DNA of 64,000 bases from Dyella japonica DSM 16301 (GCF_001010355.1 NZ_JPLA01000024.1:73863-137862), one strand, 5' to 3'. Counted from the stretch's first letter, positions 44,934-54,264 are shown. The notes: generated from the sequence alone by a model not told the origin. Numbers and translations are program-made.

Positions 44934-46058
44934 TCATGAATTTTTTCTTACAGCGCGAACGCGCGACAAGCTGGCGACCGAACGCACGACACGCACATCG
45001 TCCACGCTGCGGATCACCTGCACATTCGGCAAGGTCTGCAGGTAGGCCACGAACGCATCCATGTCGCGCGCGTGGAATCGCCCTGAAATAAGCGTGGCGC
45101 CGATGCGTGCATCCTCGATCACCAGGGGCCGGCTGTTGTACGCATTGAAGCGGCGGGCGACCTCGGCGACGCTGGCGCTTTCGAAATGGATGTCGGCCGG
45201 CAACCAGTGCGTGCTGCGCGCGAGATCAGCGTGGTGATCGACGACGTCCAAGGATCCATCCATGTGCATGGTCGCTTCCTGGCCGGCGGTGAGTTCCGCC
45301 AAGGGCGACTGCTCATCCGCAAAACCTTCCGGCGTCCACGACTTCTCGCGGCGCTGCCACAGCTTGACCTTGCCGCTGATCACGGTGACGCGGCCGCCAT
45401 CGGCGGAGTGATGCGCATCAAACACCGTGCCGATGTCCTGCAGCTCATTCGCACCCAGCTGCACGCGCAGCGGGCGCGCCGGATCGTGCGCCACGTCGAA
45501 CAAGGCGCCGCCGCGCAGCACATCGATGCGGCGCGAGCCGGCATCCATGCTCACCACCACGACACTGTCGCGATCGAGCTGCATGGCGGTGCCGTCGGCC
45601 AGCGTGGCGCTGCGCACGGCGTCCTTGGCCGAGGCGTAGCTGTCCCAGGCTTGCGGCGCGGACGGCAGCCAGGCGGCGACGCCCGTGGCCACCAGCATGA
45701 CCACAGCCGCTGCCTGTGCAAGCCAGGCGATGCGGCGCGGTCGAGGCTGGGCGGTGGGCAGTGTCTTGGAAGGCCGCGGCACGGGCAGCGACACCACGGC
45801 GGCGTCGTCCGCGGCCAGCGCGCAAAGCTGGGCTTCATTCAAAGGGTCGAGCGCGCTGGCGGCGCCAAGATCGCCGTGCAGATGCGCCATCGCAAGATAT
45901 TCGGTGACGTGCAGCGGCGACTCGCGCAGCCATGCCATGAAAGCCTGCTGCTGCGTCTCGTCGAAGCCTTCCTGTTGATCCAGGTACCAGCTGGCGGCTT
46001 CTTCGGTGGCGCGGCGCTGGCGCTCGGCGGCTTCGCGGTGGCGGGCGAATTCAGTCAT
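44934..46058 (-). CDS. FecR-family anti-sigma/sigma-regulator
   Basis: 374 residues. Seen: a cytoplasmic N-terminal DUF4880-type part (AASWYLDQQEGFDETQQQAFMAWL), one transmembrane helix (AWLAQAAAVVMLVATGVAAWLP), a FecR domain (DSYASAKDAVRSATLADGTAMQLDRDSVV…GGALFDVAHDPARPLRVQLGANELQDIGTVFDAH) and a C-terminal secretin-like end (SRPLVIEDARIGATLISG). It passes receptor occupancy to the sigma factor. The start overlaps the sigma gene by 8 bases. Confidence 0.92.
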   Translation of the reverse strand: MTEFARHREAAERQRRATEEAASWYLDQQEGFDETQQQAFMAWLRESPLHVTEYLAMAHLHGDLGAASALDPLNEAQLCALAADDAAVVSLPVPRPSKTLPTAQPRPRRIAWLAQAAAVVMLVATGVAAWLPSAPQAWDSYASAKDAVRSATLADGTAMQLDRDSVVVVSMDAGSRRIDVLRGGALFDVAHDPARPLRVQLGANELQDIGTVFDAHHSADGGRVTVISGKVKLWQRREKSWTPEGFADEQSPLAELTAGQEATMHMDGSLDVVDHHADLARSTHWLPADIHFESASVAEVARRFNAYNSRPLVIEDARIGATLISGRFHARDMDAFVAYLQTLPNVQVIRSVDDVRVVRSVASLSRVRAVRKNS

Positions 46059-46575
46059 AGCGCGCCATCCCGACGCGGCATACAGCCAGCGCCTTGACGA
46101 TGTACTTCTTCACCATGTGCGTGGAAATGTTCAGTCGTTCACCAATGTCGCGATAACCCAGCTCATCGCGGTAATGCATCACCAGGGCGGCGCGACACTT
46201 GGGCGTGAGTCGCATGATCACGGCAGCCAGGCGCTGGCGGCGAAGGTCGCGATCCACGTCGGCGGCGGCGTTGCACGGCGTGAACAGGCGCTCGAGCACG
46301 TCGTTCACTTCATCGCCGGTCTTGGGGCTGCGCTGTTTGCGCGCGGCGTGTTCCTTGACCAGGTTCGCCGCGACGGTGAACAGATAAGCCTCGGGCTTCT
46401 CGATCAGCTCGGCGCCGCTGCGATCGGTGCGCAGCAGGCGCAGGTAGAGCTCCTGCACCAGATCCTGCGCATCCCATGCATGCGCCGTGCGCTTGAGGAA
46501 ATAGCGGTTGAGCGTGTCGTGTTGTTCTTCGAACAACTGCGCCAGGCCGGTGGTGGAATCGGCGGTCACGTGCAC
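46051..46575 (-). CDS. ECF RNA polymerase sigma factor, FecI-like
   Basis: 174 residues with sigma region 2 (LFEEQHDTLNRYFLKRTAHAWDAQDLVQELYLRLL) and region 4 (CRAALVMHYRDELGYRDIGERLNISTHMVKKYIVKAL). This fits the iron-starvation FecI subgroup. It is first in the cluster sigma-FecR-receptor-phosphatase, all on the minus strand. It probably drives the receptor operon from a promoter in the 107-base gap 44827-44933; I could not identify the promoter bases by eye. Confidence 0.92.
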   Translation of the reverse strand: MHVTADSTTGLAQLFEEQHDTLNRYFLKRTAHAWDAQDLVQELYLRLLRTDRSGAELIEKPEAYLFTVAANLVKEHAARKQRSPKTGDEVNDVLERLFTPCNAAADVDRDLRRQRLAAVIMRLTPKCRAALVMHYRDELGYRDIGERLNISTHMVKKYIVKALAVCRVGMARYD

Positions 46576-46851
46576 TCGCAGCGCCGTCGACGCGGTCGTC
46601 GGCTGATGAGCCAGGGTGTGCGCTGGAAGCTAGCGTGACTTTGTGACGATTGCGTGAAAGCGATGAATGCAGCGCAACCGGACGCGCCAAAGCGTGCCGC
46701 GCGCCGCGCTGCCGGCACTTACCGCCCGCGCGCAGACTGGTGCAGAGTCTCCCGGCTGGCGATACGCCGCAACGGCCTGCGCCAGTGATGATCGGTCTTG
46801 AGTGATGCCACCGGCATCTCGGAATAGGGGATCAACATGGAGGAAAAACAT

Positions 46852-47427
46852 ATGCATCATGCATCGAACCGTCGGTTTCGTTGGTTGGCCCTGGGCGCCT
46901 TGGCGATGTCGTTGACATCGATGGGCGCGATGGCCGCCAACAGCGTGCCGTCCAGTGGCCTGGGCCAGTCCTGGCCGAACACCACGGACGTCAGCGCCAG
47001 TCCGCACTGGCATGTCTATGTGTTCCAGCGCAACGGTGTGCGCTATGTGCAGATCAACGATCTGAACGGCAAGGTGCGTGCTGCCTTCGCCACGGCCTCG
47101 GGCAGCTTCCTCGCCTTGCCGGTGGGCTCCGATGCCGCGCGCGTGGCCACGCCTGACGAGCCGCTGCCGGCTGCCGGCAACACCAAGGGCGACATCGTCT
47201 ATCAGGACAGCACGGTGAAGGTGCTGGTGGCGCCGCAGGCGGATGGTTCGACGGCTACGTATGTCGCTGCGGGCGACTGCCACGACCCGGTCGAATGTAG
47301 CTCGCGTTTCCAGGGTCCGTCGAGCAACGCGGTGGTGACACCGCAGGCTCCCGCCACCACCAAGAACGCGACCACCTCGTCCGGCGATTGCCACGATCCG
47401 GTGGAATGCAGCTCGCGCGTCAATTGA
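46852..47427 (+). CDS. secreted protein with duplicated GDCHDPVECSSR motif
   Basis: 191 residues. Seen: a signal peptide (FRWLALGALAMSLTSMGAMA), a globular part with HWHVYVFQRNGVRYVQINDLNGKVRAAFATASGSFLALPVG, and two exact copies of GDCHDPVECSSR near residues 142-153 and 178-189, the second at the C-terminus. Two Cys and one His per motif suggest disulfides or metal binding. GGAGG lies 8 bases before ATG 46852, whereas the upstream ATG 46837 overlaps that ribosome-binding site. No family recognised. Confidence 0.75.
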   Translation: MHHASNRRFRWLALGALAMSLTSMGAMAANSVPSSGLGQSWPNTTDVSASPHWHVYVFQRNGVRYVQINDLNGKVRAAFATASGSFLALPVGSDAARVATPDEPLPAAGNTKGDIVYQDSTVKVLVAPQADGSTATYVAAGDCHDPVECSSRFQGPSSNAVVTPQAPATTKNATTSSGDCHDPVECSSRVN

Positions 47428-47442
47428 TCGTGCGGTAAATCC

Positions 47443-47472
47443 CCGGAGCGCTTCTAGCGTGAAGCGCTCCGG
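47443..47472. terminator. bidirectional terminator between convergent genes
   Basis: CCGGAGCGCTT and AAGCGCTCCGG form a perfect 11-bp stem with an 8-base loop. The loop contains the stop codon of the minus-strand MASE1 gene (47454), so the hairpin overlaps the coding ends of that gene. Confidence 0.7.
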
Positions 47473-49091
47473 TGGATCGCGCTGCTGCGCAGCGAGTCGT
47501 GCAGCAGCAAGGTCACGCTGACGTTCGATCCGATGTCGCGCAGATGCACATCGCCGCCGTAGATATGCGTGCGGTCGCGGATCGAGGAGATGCCCAGCCC
47601 GCTGGCGCCCAGCAGCGTCATCGCCTGCTTCCAGGGTTCCTCGTCCAGCTCCGCGTGGGGCGTCGCGTAACCCATGCCGCGCGTGCCGACCAGGCGCATC
47701 ACCACCCAGCGTCGCCCGCGCGTGTGTCCGCCGCGCAGCTGCAGCTGCACATCCTGCATCGGACCGCGCGACAGCACATGGACCAGCACTTCGCAGGCCA
47801 GCCGATACAGCGCCATGTGCACGTCGGGGGCCAGCTGGCTCAGGCCGCGTCCGGACAGTTCACACTGGTAAGTGGCGCCCGCCATCTGGATGGCCTGCGC
47901 AAATGGCCCTTCGCGCAGCGTGGCCGGCACGCCGCGCTCGCGCCAGCCACGCGGGTACAGCGCATTGGCGAGGCGATGCATCTCGTGTTGGGCGAGCGCT
48001 ACCTGCTTGGCGTAGCTGCGTTCTTCGCTGGTGGGCAGCACATGTCGAAGACGGTCCAGCAGGCGGTTGTGGTTGTCGCGGATGGTCAGGCCGATGTTTT
48101 CCAGCGTGTCGGCCGCCTGGCGCAGCCGCAGCTCTTCCAGATAGAGGCCTTGTTGCGCAAGCTGGAAGCCGCGCAAGGTATCCATCTGCGTGGCCTGTTC
48201 CGCATGTGTCTGATGGGCGATGCGTGAACCCAGCATCAGCAAGGTGGTAATGGCGAACGCGATCAGCGCCTGGGCCTGGATGACGCCCGGGTCGCGCACG
48301 ATCGAGGAGGTCATGGTCACCGCCAGGCTGGCCAGCGTGCCGCCCAGCGCCGCGCCTTGCCAGCCGTGGCGCGAGGTGAGCCAGACCACCGGCAGGAACA
48401 TGGCGATGCGAAACACCTGCATGCTGTCGCCCTGGCTGCTGAACACCAGGCCCATCAGCACCAGCAGAGGCGTCACCACGCCAATCATGGTGTCCTTGAC
48501 CAGGCGGCTGCGCCACAACTCGGCATCGCGCAGATTGGCCGGCTTGCGCGTCTGCCACAGATAGATCGCAATCACCGTGGGCGCGATGGCTAGCGCGCCA
48601 AGATAATTGCCGAGGAAATAGCCAAAGATGATTTGGACGTCCAGCGGGGGCAGCGGCACGCCAGCAGGCACTTCCACCGCCATCAGCACCAAGGCGTCAC
48701 CGATCGCCGTGAGCACGGCACCAGCGAGTATTACGCCCAGCAGCATGGGCATGTTGATCTGGTGTGCACCGAGCAGCAGGCGCGCATGGCGGCGCGCCCA
48801 GGCCACCGCGCCCATCAAGGGCAGGATCGGCGGTACCGCAGCCAGTGCCGACCAGCGCCAGCCGAAGTCGGCCATGCAGTGCCAGGCGTGATAGCCGACC
48901 GGGACCATCTCGCCGACCAGCAATGCGGGCCAATAGCGATAGGGAAACAGCAACAGGCAGGCGACCCGCAGGCCGGCCGGCAGATTCCAGTGAGAGACGG
49001 ATACGTCGCGTAGCAACGCATAGCTGACGGCGTACGCCATGCAAACAGCCACATGACGGCCCCAGGCGCGTGGCGCGATAGCTTCCCCCAT
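47454..49091 (-). CDS. MASE1-domain sensor with degenerate histidine-kinase-like C-terminus
   Basis: 545 residues. Eight or so helices at the N-terminus (LPAGLRVACLLLFPYRYWPALLVGEMVPVGYHA…FGYFLGNYLGALAIAPTVIAIYLW) form a MASE1 sensing domain. A helical region (MDTLRGFQLAQQGLYLEELRLRQAADTLENIGLTIRDNHNRLLDRLRHVLP) and a C-terminal part with MALYRLACEVLVHVL and GLGISSIRDRTHIYGGDV, like the N and G boxes of NarX-type kinases, follow. I see no clear phospho-acceptor His or intact DxGxG, so activity is doubtful. No response regulator is adjacent. Confidence 0.75.
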   Translation of the reverse strand: MGEAIAPRAWGRHVAVCMAYAVSYALLRDVSVSHWNLPAGLRVACLLLFPYRYWPALLVGEMVPVGYHAWHCMADFGWRWSALAAVPPILPLMGAVAWARRHARLLLGAHQINMPMLLGVILAGAVLTAIGDALVLMAVEVPAGVPLPPLDVQIIFGYFLGNYLGALAIAPTVIAIYLWQTRKPANLRDAELWRSRLVKDTMIGVVTPLLVLMGLVFSSQGDSMQVFRIAMFLPVVWLTSRHGWQGAALGGTLASLAVTMTSSIVRDPGVIQAQALIAFAITTLLMLGSRIAHQTHAEQATQMDTLRGFQLAQQGLYLEELRLRQAADTLENIGLTIRDNHNRLLDRLRHVLPTSEERSYAKQVALAQHEMHRLANALYPRGWRERGVPATLREGPFAQAIQMAGATYQCELSGRGLSQLAPDVHMALYRLACEVLVHVLSRGPMQDVQLQLRGGHTRGRRWVVMRLVGTRGMGYATPHAELDEEPWKQAMTLLGASGLGISSIRDRTHIYGGDVHLRDIGSNVSVTLLLHDSLRSSAIHRSASR

Positions 49092-49403
49092 GCTGTTCTT
49101 CCCCTTGGCTGCCGTGACTCCCCTGGCTCTCGTGGGCCAGGGTTTATGTGCTCGGTGCGATATCGTCGTGCACCGGCACCCCCATCATCAGGTCGGGTAT
49201 CGGTTTGCTTTGCTGCCGCCCTGAATCACCTGTTGGGCTGCGCCACGTTTTCACTCTGCAATCAGGCGCGGCCGTGTGACACCAGCGCGGACTCTCTCAT
49301 AAAAGCCGGTGATGTTCTGGTGAAGGGTGTCGCAGTGTGACGCAGTGCAAATACTTGCGACGCCGTTCACGCAAATTCACGATCAGATCGACAAATCAGG
49401 GGC
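49092..49403. other. intergenic stretch without recognised gene
   Basis: This 312-base gap holds the promoter region of the MASE1 gene and the 3' side of the osmC-like gene. Small direct repeats (GTGTCGCAGTGTGACGCAG) are near 49327-49345. No coding frame, RNA gene or clear palindrome was found. Confidence 0.4.
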
Positions 49404-49811
49404 TTAAGCGGCGTCGCCACGACGGCTGGAGATGCTCACGCCCTCGCGCATGGCCTTGGTCACCGGGGTGTTGGCGACGATTTCCAGCAGGCGGGCCCAT
49501 TGCTCATCGCTCAACGCGCCGGTGGCGTGCAGCGTCCGCATCACGTGCAGGCGACCATCGTCGTCGCGCTCCAGCTGCAGCTCGGCGCGAAACTCGCCCA
49601 GGTTCCAACCTTTGCGTTCGGCGTACATGCGCAAGGTGATCGCGGTGCAGGCGGCGAGGGCGGCCAGGTAGTAATCAAACGGCGCGGGCGCTGCGCCTTG
49701 TCCGCCGAGCTTGACCGGCTCATCGGTGTCCAGCTTGAAGTGGGCGGTGTCGATGTGATGAAGGTAGTGGCTGTCGGTGGAAACGATGCTGGCAGATGAC
49801 ACATGGGACAT
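49404..49811 (-). CDS. OsmC/YhfA-like protein lacking the second redox cysteine
   Basis: 135 residues with the OsmC pattern PAPFDYYLAALAACTAITLRMYAERKG. The first peroxidatic Cys is C55. At the place of the second family cysteine the sequence reads ANTPVTKAM, with Thr115 instead of Cys, so the two-Cys thiol peroxidase cycle cannot run as usual. Family members of this shorter type also include non-redox proteins. It is divergent from the outer-membrane factor gene. Confidence 0.83.
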   Translation of the reverse strand: MSHVSSASIVSTDSHYLHHIDTAHFKLDTDEPVKLGGQGAAPAPFDYYLAALAACTAITLRMYAERKGWNLGEFRAELQLERDDDGRLHVMRTLHATGALSDEQWARLLEIVANTPVTKAMREGVSISSRRGDAA

Positions 49812-49965
49812 AGCTGTTGATCCTTAACGACGATGAGCACAGAGGTGCAGCGTAAGCGTCGCTGCGCTCGACGCCAAGCACGATGCAACGCGCCTTCGAT
49901 CTGGCAATTGGACAAAAGTCGCCCCTGTCCGGTGGTTTATCGCGGCCTCGCAGCGCTGCGCGTGC

Positions 49966-50012
49966 TTGAGACAGGGCGATATAATCGGCATATACGTGCA
50001 GGCTCCTGCACG
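49966..50012 (+). promoter_or_regulatory. promoter with downstream palindromic operator for the outer-membrane factor
   Basis: TTGAGA at 49966-49971 is followed, 17 bases later, by CATATA; a TATAAT is also present at 49980-49985. Immediately after comes an 18-base palindrome with 8-bp arms, CGTGCAGG and CCTGCACG (49995-50012), that would sit at the transcript start. A TetR- or MarR-type repressor site is plausible. No regulator gene is adjacent. Confidence 0.45.
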
Positions 50013-50097
50013 TTGCGTACGCGCCTGCCGTCGACTCATGCATTGGCAGGCAGCGACAACGCGCAGCTTCGCGCTCCTCTTTCCGGATGACCCCGCC

Positions 50098-51597
50098 ATG
50101 CGTTCCCTTGCCCTTCCTGTCGCCATCGCACTCAGCCTGGTTCTTGCCGGCTGCACCACCAGTCGCGGCTTGCACACCACGGGCAGCATGACTGATCCGG
50201 GCACGCTGAAATCCGAACGCAGCCTGGCCGATGTGCAGCTGAGCCCCACGGCGTGGCCGGCGCAGGATTGGTGGGTGGCCTATGGCGACCCGCAGCTCAC
50301 CGCGTTGATCGAGGAGGCCCTGCGGAACAATCCCAGCCTCGAGCAGGCGCAGGCGCGTGCACGCCAGGCGCAGGCCGTGGCAGACAGCATCAACGCGGGG
50401 CGCAAGCCGCAGTCGAATTTCGACGCATCGATCACCGGCGCCTATCTGTCGAAGAAGAACCCGATCTATCCCGAATACGCGATCGGCACGTTCGCCTGGA
50501 GCAAGGCGCTCACCGCCGATTTCTCCTGGGACCTGGACCTGTGGGGCGGCAAGCGTGCGGCGTGGGAAGCCTCGCTGGGCCGCAGCCGCGCCGCACAGAT
50601 CGAAGCGCATGCGGCGCGCATCGAGTTGTCGGTGAACGTGGCGCGCGCCTATGTGCAGCTTGGCTATGCGTTTGCACAGAAAGACGTCGCTGATGCCGAA
50701 GGCGATCGCACCAGCCGCTCGCTCGACATTACGCGCAAGCTGGTGCGCGGCGGCCTCGGCACGCCGCAGCAGGAGCATCTGGCCGATTCGGAGGCCGCCG
50801 GCGCCGAGCAGCAGAAGGTCGCCGCCGACCGCGCCATCGACGCGGCGCGCAGCTCGCTCTCGGTGTTGCTGGGGCAGGGACCCGATCGCGGCCTCAGCAT
50901 CGAGCGGCCGCATCTGGTCGATCGCGGCCCGGCCGTGCTGCCGGACAAGCTGCCGGTGGATCTGCTCGGACGTCGCGCGGATCTGGTCGCGGCGCGCTGG
51001 GAAATCGAAGCGGCCAACCGCGACGTCACCGCGGCCAAGAAGGAATTCCTGCCCAATATCAGCGTCAGCGCGATGGCTGGCCTGATCGCCGTGGGCGGCA
51101 GCACCAATGTGTTGTCGCTGCAGGCGCGTCAGTACGTGTTCGGTCCTGCGCTGAGTCTACCGCTGTTCGACGGCGGTCGCCGCCGCGCGCATCTGGCGGG
51201 CGCCGATGCCGAGTACGACGCCATGGTGGCGCGTTACAACAGCCTGCTGGTCAGTGCCTTGAACGAGGTATCCGACCAGGTCTCCGCGCTCAATTCCGTG
51301 CGCCAGCAGATCGTGCTGGAGCAGCGCTCGGCGGACGATGCGCAGAAGAGTTGGGATGACGCGATCAAGGCCTATGAGGGTGGGCTGCGGGGCCCGCTCA
51401 CGCCGCTCACCAGCCGCCAGCAACTGCTGACCGCGCAACAACGCCTGGCGTTGCTGGAAAGCCAGCAGGCCGATATTTCGATCCGCTTGATCGAGGCGCT
51501 GGGTGGTGGCTTTGACGGCGTCAACGATGTTGCCCAGATCAATGAAGCAAGCGCGCCGCCGCAGGCATCGGCGACGCCGGATGCCACGCGCCGATGA
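50098..51597 (+). CDS. outer-membrane efflux lipoprotein (NodT/OprM-like, TolC family)
   Basis: 499 residues. Seen: a lipoprotein signal peptide with lipobox LAGC (residues 17-20 approx.), then paired TolC-type repeats (PQLTALIEEALRNNPSLEQAQARARQAQA…GRRADLVAARWEIEAANRDVTAAKKEFLPNISVSA). It would be the outer-membrane exit duct of an RND or MFS export system, but no inner-membrane pump or adaptor is adjacent, unlike czcCBA. The stop overlaps the GNAT gene by 4 bases. Start ATG 50098 gives the lipobox. Confidence 0.9.
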   Translation: MRSLALPVAIALSLVLAGCTTSRGLHTTGSMTDPGTLKSERSLADVQLSPTAWPAQDWWVAYGDPQLTALIEEALRNNPSLEQAQARARQAQAVADSINAGRKPQSNFDASITGAYLSKKNPIYPEYAIGTFAWSKALTADFSWDLDLWGGKRAAWEASLGRSRAAQIEAHAARIELSVNVARAYVQLGYAFAQKDVADAEGDRTSRSLDITRKLVRGGLGTPQQEHLADSEAAGAEQQKVAADRAIDAARSSLSVLLGQGPDRGLSIERPHLVDRGPAVLPDKLPVDLLGRRADLVAARWEIEAANRDVTAAKKEFLPNISVSAMAGLIAVGGSTNVLSLQARQYVFGPALSLPLFDGGRRRAHLAGADAEYDAMVARYNSLLVSALNEVSDQVSALNSVRQQIVLEQRSADDAQKSWDDAIKAYEGGLRGPLTPLTSRQQLLTAQQRLALLESQQADISIRLIEALGGGFDGVNDVAQINEASAPPQASATPDATRR

Positions 51598-52013
51598 GCT
51601 ACGAACTTCACGCTGTCGACGCACCCGACGCCGCCGATCGCGAAGCCATCGCAGCGCCGCTGCGCGCTTACAACCTCAGCAAGGTGCCGACGCTCGATAT
51701 CCAGCCCTTGGTGATCGCGCTGCGTGACGCGCAAGGCCGCACCATCGGCGGACTGTGGGGCGAAACCGCGCTGGACTGGCTGCACATCGACCTGCTCGGT
51801 ATCCCCGAGTCCATGCGCGGGCAGGACGTGGGTACGGCGCTGCTGCTGCGCGCTGAAGAGATCGCCCGCGAGCGCGGCTGCGTCGGCGCCTGGCTGGACA
51901 CGTTCGCGTTCCAGGCTCGCGGCTTCTACGAGAAACTCGGTTATAGCGTCTTCGGCGAGATCCCCGATCATCCGGTGGGCGGCGCGAGGTATTTCCTGCG
52001 CAAGCGTTTTTGA
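51594..52013 (+). CDS. GNAT-family N-acetyltransferase
   Basis: 139 residues. Seen: the acetyl-CoA-binding motif A region DLLGIPESMRGQDVGTALLLRAEEIARERGCVGAWLDTF and motif B FQARGFYEKLGYSVFGEIPDHPVG. Substrate unknown. It is translationally coupled to the outer-membrane factor (ATGA overlap), so its substrate may be related to an exported compound; that link is inference. Confidence 0.9.
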   Translation: MSYELHAVDAPDAADREAIAAPLRAYNLSKVPTLDIQPLVIALRDAQGRTIGGLWGETALDWLHIDLLGIPESMRGQDVGTALLLRAEEIARERGCVGAWLDTFAFQARGFYEKLGYSVFGEIPDHPVGGARYFLRKRF

Positions 52014-52131
52014 CTGACCTGGGCCTCCCAAGCCGGCCAGGCGTATGCTTGGGATCGCGGCTTTCAACCCCCACGTGGGGATGTGCAGGGCCGGCGCCGA
52101 TGGCGCATGAGTGGCCCGGGAGGCGAGAGCA

Positions 52132-52398
52132 ATGGCAACAGGTTGGGCCGGCGATGGCGCCGTACAGGACCAGATCGACGCGACCGTGGACGACGCGGTC
52201 AAGCGTGCGCGCAGCCGCATGCAGAGCGGTCCTGGTCTCACCCACTGCGAAGAATGCGACGCAAGCATTCCCGAAGCGCGGCGCAAGGCCGTGCCCGGCG
52301 TGCGCCTGTGCGTGAACTGCCAGGCGGCGCACGACCAGGAAGAGGCCGCCTTCAGCGGCTATAACCGTCGCGGCAGCAAGGACAGCCAGCTGCGCTGA
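52132..52398 (+). CDS. DksA/TraR-type C4 zinc-finger protein
   Basis: 88 residues. Seen: a C4 zinc finger, C39-E-E-C42 and C60-V-N-C63, within HCEECDASIPEARRKAVPGVRLCVNCQ, the DksA/TraR motif. It lacks the long coiled coil of DksA itself, like E. coli YbiI. It may bind RNA polymerase, but the acidic coiled-coil tip needed for classic DksA action is absent. GGGAGG precedes ATG 52132. Confidence 0.9.
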   Translation: MATGWAGDGAVQDQIDATVDDAVKRARSRMQSGPGLTHCEECDASIPEARRKAVPGVRLCVNCQAAHDQEEAAFSGYNRRGSKDSQLR

Positions 52399-52593
52399 AC
52401 GGCGTCCGAAGGCGCTGCTGCGTTTTACCCGTTATGCACGTCCGCAGCCGCATTTGCGGTGGTTTTGCTCTTGACACGCGACGCCGCGACGAGGGTCAAT
52501 GGTTCCTTTCTGTCGAACCAGGATGCGCCCTCGCATGACCATGTCCTACCGCCTGTGCCCGTTCGCCCGTTCCGCTACTGCCGGGACGCGCCG

Positions 52594-54243
52594 ATGAGCC
52601 GCCTCAGCCCGCTGGCCGGCAAGCTGGTCCCTGAGCATCAACTGGTGGACGTGGGTCGCCTGCGTGACGCATACGCCGATCTGCGCCCGGACGTGGGCGT
52701 GCCCAGCCAGCGCGTCGCGTTTGGCACCTCCGGTCATCGCGGCAGTTCGTTCGAGCGCAGCTTCAACGAATGGCATGTGCTGGCCATCACCCAGGCCATC
52801 TGCGAGTACCGCGCGGGGAAGGGCATCGACGGTCCCCTGTTCATCGGCATCGACACGCACGCCTTGTCGCAGCCCGCGTTGGAAAGCGCGCTGGAAGTGC
52901 TCGCGGCGAATGGTGTGGAGACCATGGTCTCCAAGGGCGGCGAATACACGCCGACGCCGGCCATCTCGCACGCCATCCTCACCTACAATCGCGGCCGCAG
53001 CCATGGCTTTGCCGATGGCATCGTGGTCACGCCGTCGCACAACCCGCCCGATGGTGGCGGCTTCAAGTACAACCCGCCCAATGGCGGTCCGGCCGACACT
53101 GACATCACCGGCTGGGTGCAGAAGCGTGCCAATGCGTTGATCGAAGACGGCTTGCGCGATGTGCGCCGCGTGCCTTTCGCCGAAGCCAGGCGCGCATCGA
53201 CGACGCATCAGCACGATTTTCTCGATGCCTACGTCACCGATCTGGCCAACGTCATCGACTTCGATGCGATCCGCGGCAGCGGCGTGCACCTGGGCGTCGA
53301 TCCGCTGGGCGGCTCGGGCGTGCACTACTGGGCGCCCATTGCCGAGCGCTACGGCATCGACCTTACGGTGGTGAGCGATGTGGTCGATCACACCTTCCGC
53401 TTCATGAGCGTGGATTGGGACGGCAAGATCCGCATGGATCCTTCCTCCTCGCACGCCATGCAGCGCCTGATCGGCCTGAAGGACAGTTACGACGTCGCCT
53501 TTGCCTGCGATACCGATCACGACCGCCACGGCATCGTGACGCGCAGCACCGGCCTGCTGCTGCCCAATCACTACCTGTCGGTGCTGATCGATTACCTGTT
53601 CCGCCATCGTCCGCACTGGCGCAGCGATGCCGCCGTGGGCAAGACGCTGGTGAGCACGGGTTTGATCGATCGCGTGGCCAAGCGGCTGGGTCGCCGGCTC
53701 TACGAAGTGCCGGTCGGCTTCAAATGGTTTGTCGACGGCCTGTTCGATGGTTCGCTGGGTTTTGGCGGCGAGGAAAGTGCAGGCGCGTCGTTCCTGCGTC
53801 GCGATGGCAGCGTATGGAGCACCGACAAGGACGGCATCGCCGCCGCGCTGATGTCGGCGGAGATCGCCGCGCGCACGGGCAAGGACCCGGGCGAGCTGTA
53901 TCGCGAGATGACGCGTGCCCTGGGTACGCCGCTGTCGGAACGCGTCGATGCGCCGGCCAATACGGAGCAGAAGGCCAGGCTTTCCAAGCTGTCGCCCGAT
54001 CAGGTCAAGAGCACGCAACTGGCCGGCGAGAAGATCGAAGTCGTGCTCGATCGTGCGCCCGGCAACGGCGCCTCGATCGGCGGCATCAAGGTGGCGTCGG
54101 CCAACGGCTGGTTTGCCGCGCGCCCGTCGGGCACCGAAGACATCTACAAGATCTACGCCGAAAGCTTCAAGGACGAGGCGCATCTGCAGCGCCTGCTGGA
54201 AGAAGCGCAGGCGATGGTGGACGCGGCGCTGCACGCAAGCTGA
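52594..54243 (+). CDS. pgm: phosphoglucomutase (alpha-D-glucose phosphate-specific)
   Basis: 549 residues, the length of E. coli Pgm. It interconverts glucose-1-phosphate and glucose-6-phosphate, feeding glycogen and surface sugars. Seen: [19 protein letters not shown] near the N-terminus, the catalytic phosphoserine loop [18 protein letters not shown], the metal-binding [11 protein letters not shown] loop, the sugar-binding [12 protein letters not shown] and the phosphate-binding [16 protein letters not shown]. The frame stays open further upstream; ATG 52594 gives the family N-terminus ([11 protein letters not shown]). Confidence 0.96.
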   Translation: MSRLSPLAGKLVPEHQLVDVGRLRDAYADLRPDVGVPSQRVAFGTSGHRGSSFERSFNEWHVLAITQAICEYRAGKGIDGPLFIGIDTHALSQPALESALEVLAANGVETMVSKGGEYTPTPAISHAILTYNRGRSHGFADGIVVTPSHNPPDGGGFKYNPPNGGPADTDITGWVQKRANALIEDGLRDVRRVPFAEARRASTTHQHDFLDAYVTDLANVIDFDAIRGSGVHLGVDPLGGSGVHYWAPIAERYGIDLTVVSDVVDHTFRFMSVDWDGKIRMDPSSSHAMQRLIGLKDSYDVAFACDTDHDRHGIVTRSTGLLLPNHYLSVLIDYLFRHRPHWRSDAAVGKTLVSTGLIDRVAKRLGRRLYEVPVGFKWFVDGLFDGSLGFGGEESAGASFLRRDGSVWSTDKDGIAAALMSAEIAARTGKDPGELYREMTRALGTPLSERVDAPANTEQKARLSKLSPDQVKSTQLAGEKIEVVLDRAPGNGASIGGIKVASANGWFAARPSGTEDIYKIYAESFKDEAHLQRLLEEAQAMVDAALHAS

Positions 54244-54264
54244 TGCATTCGCACTGATGTAGCC

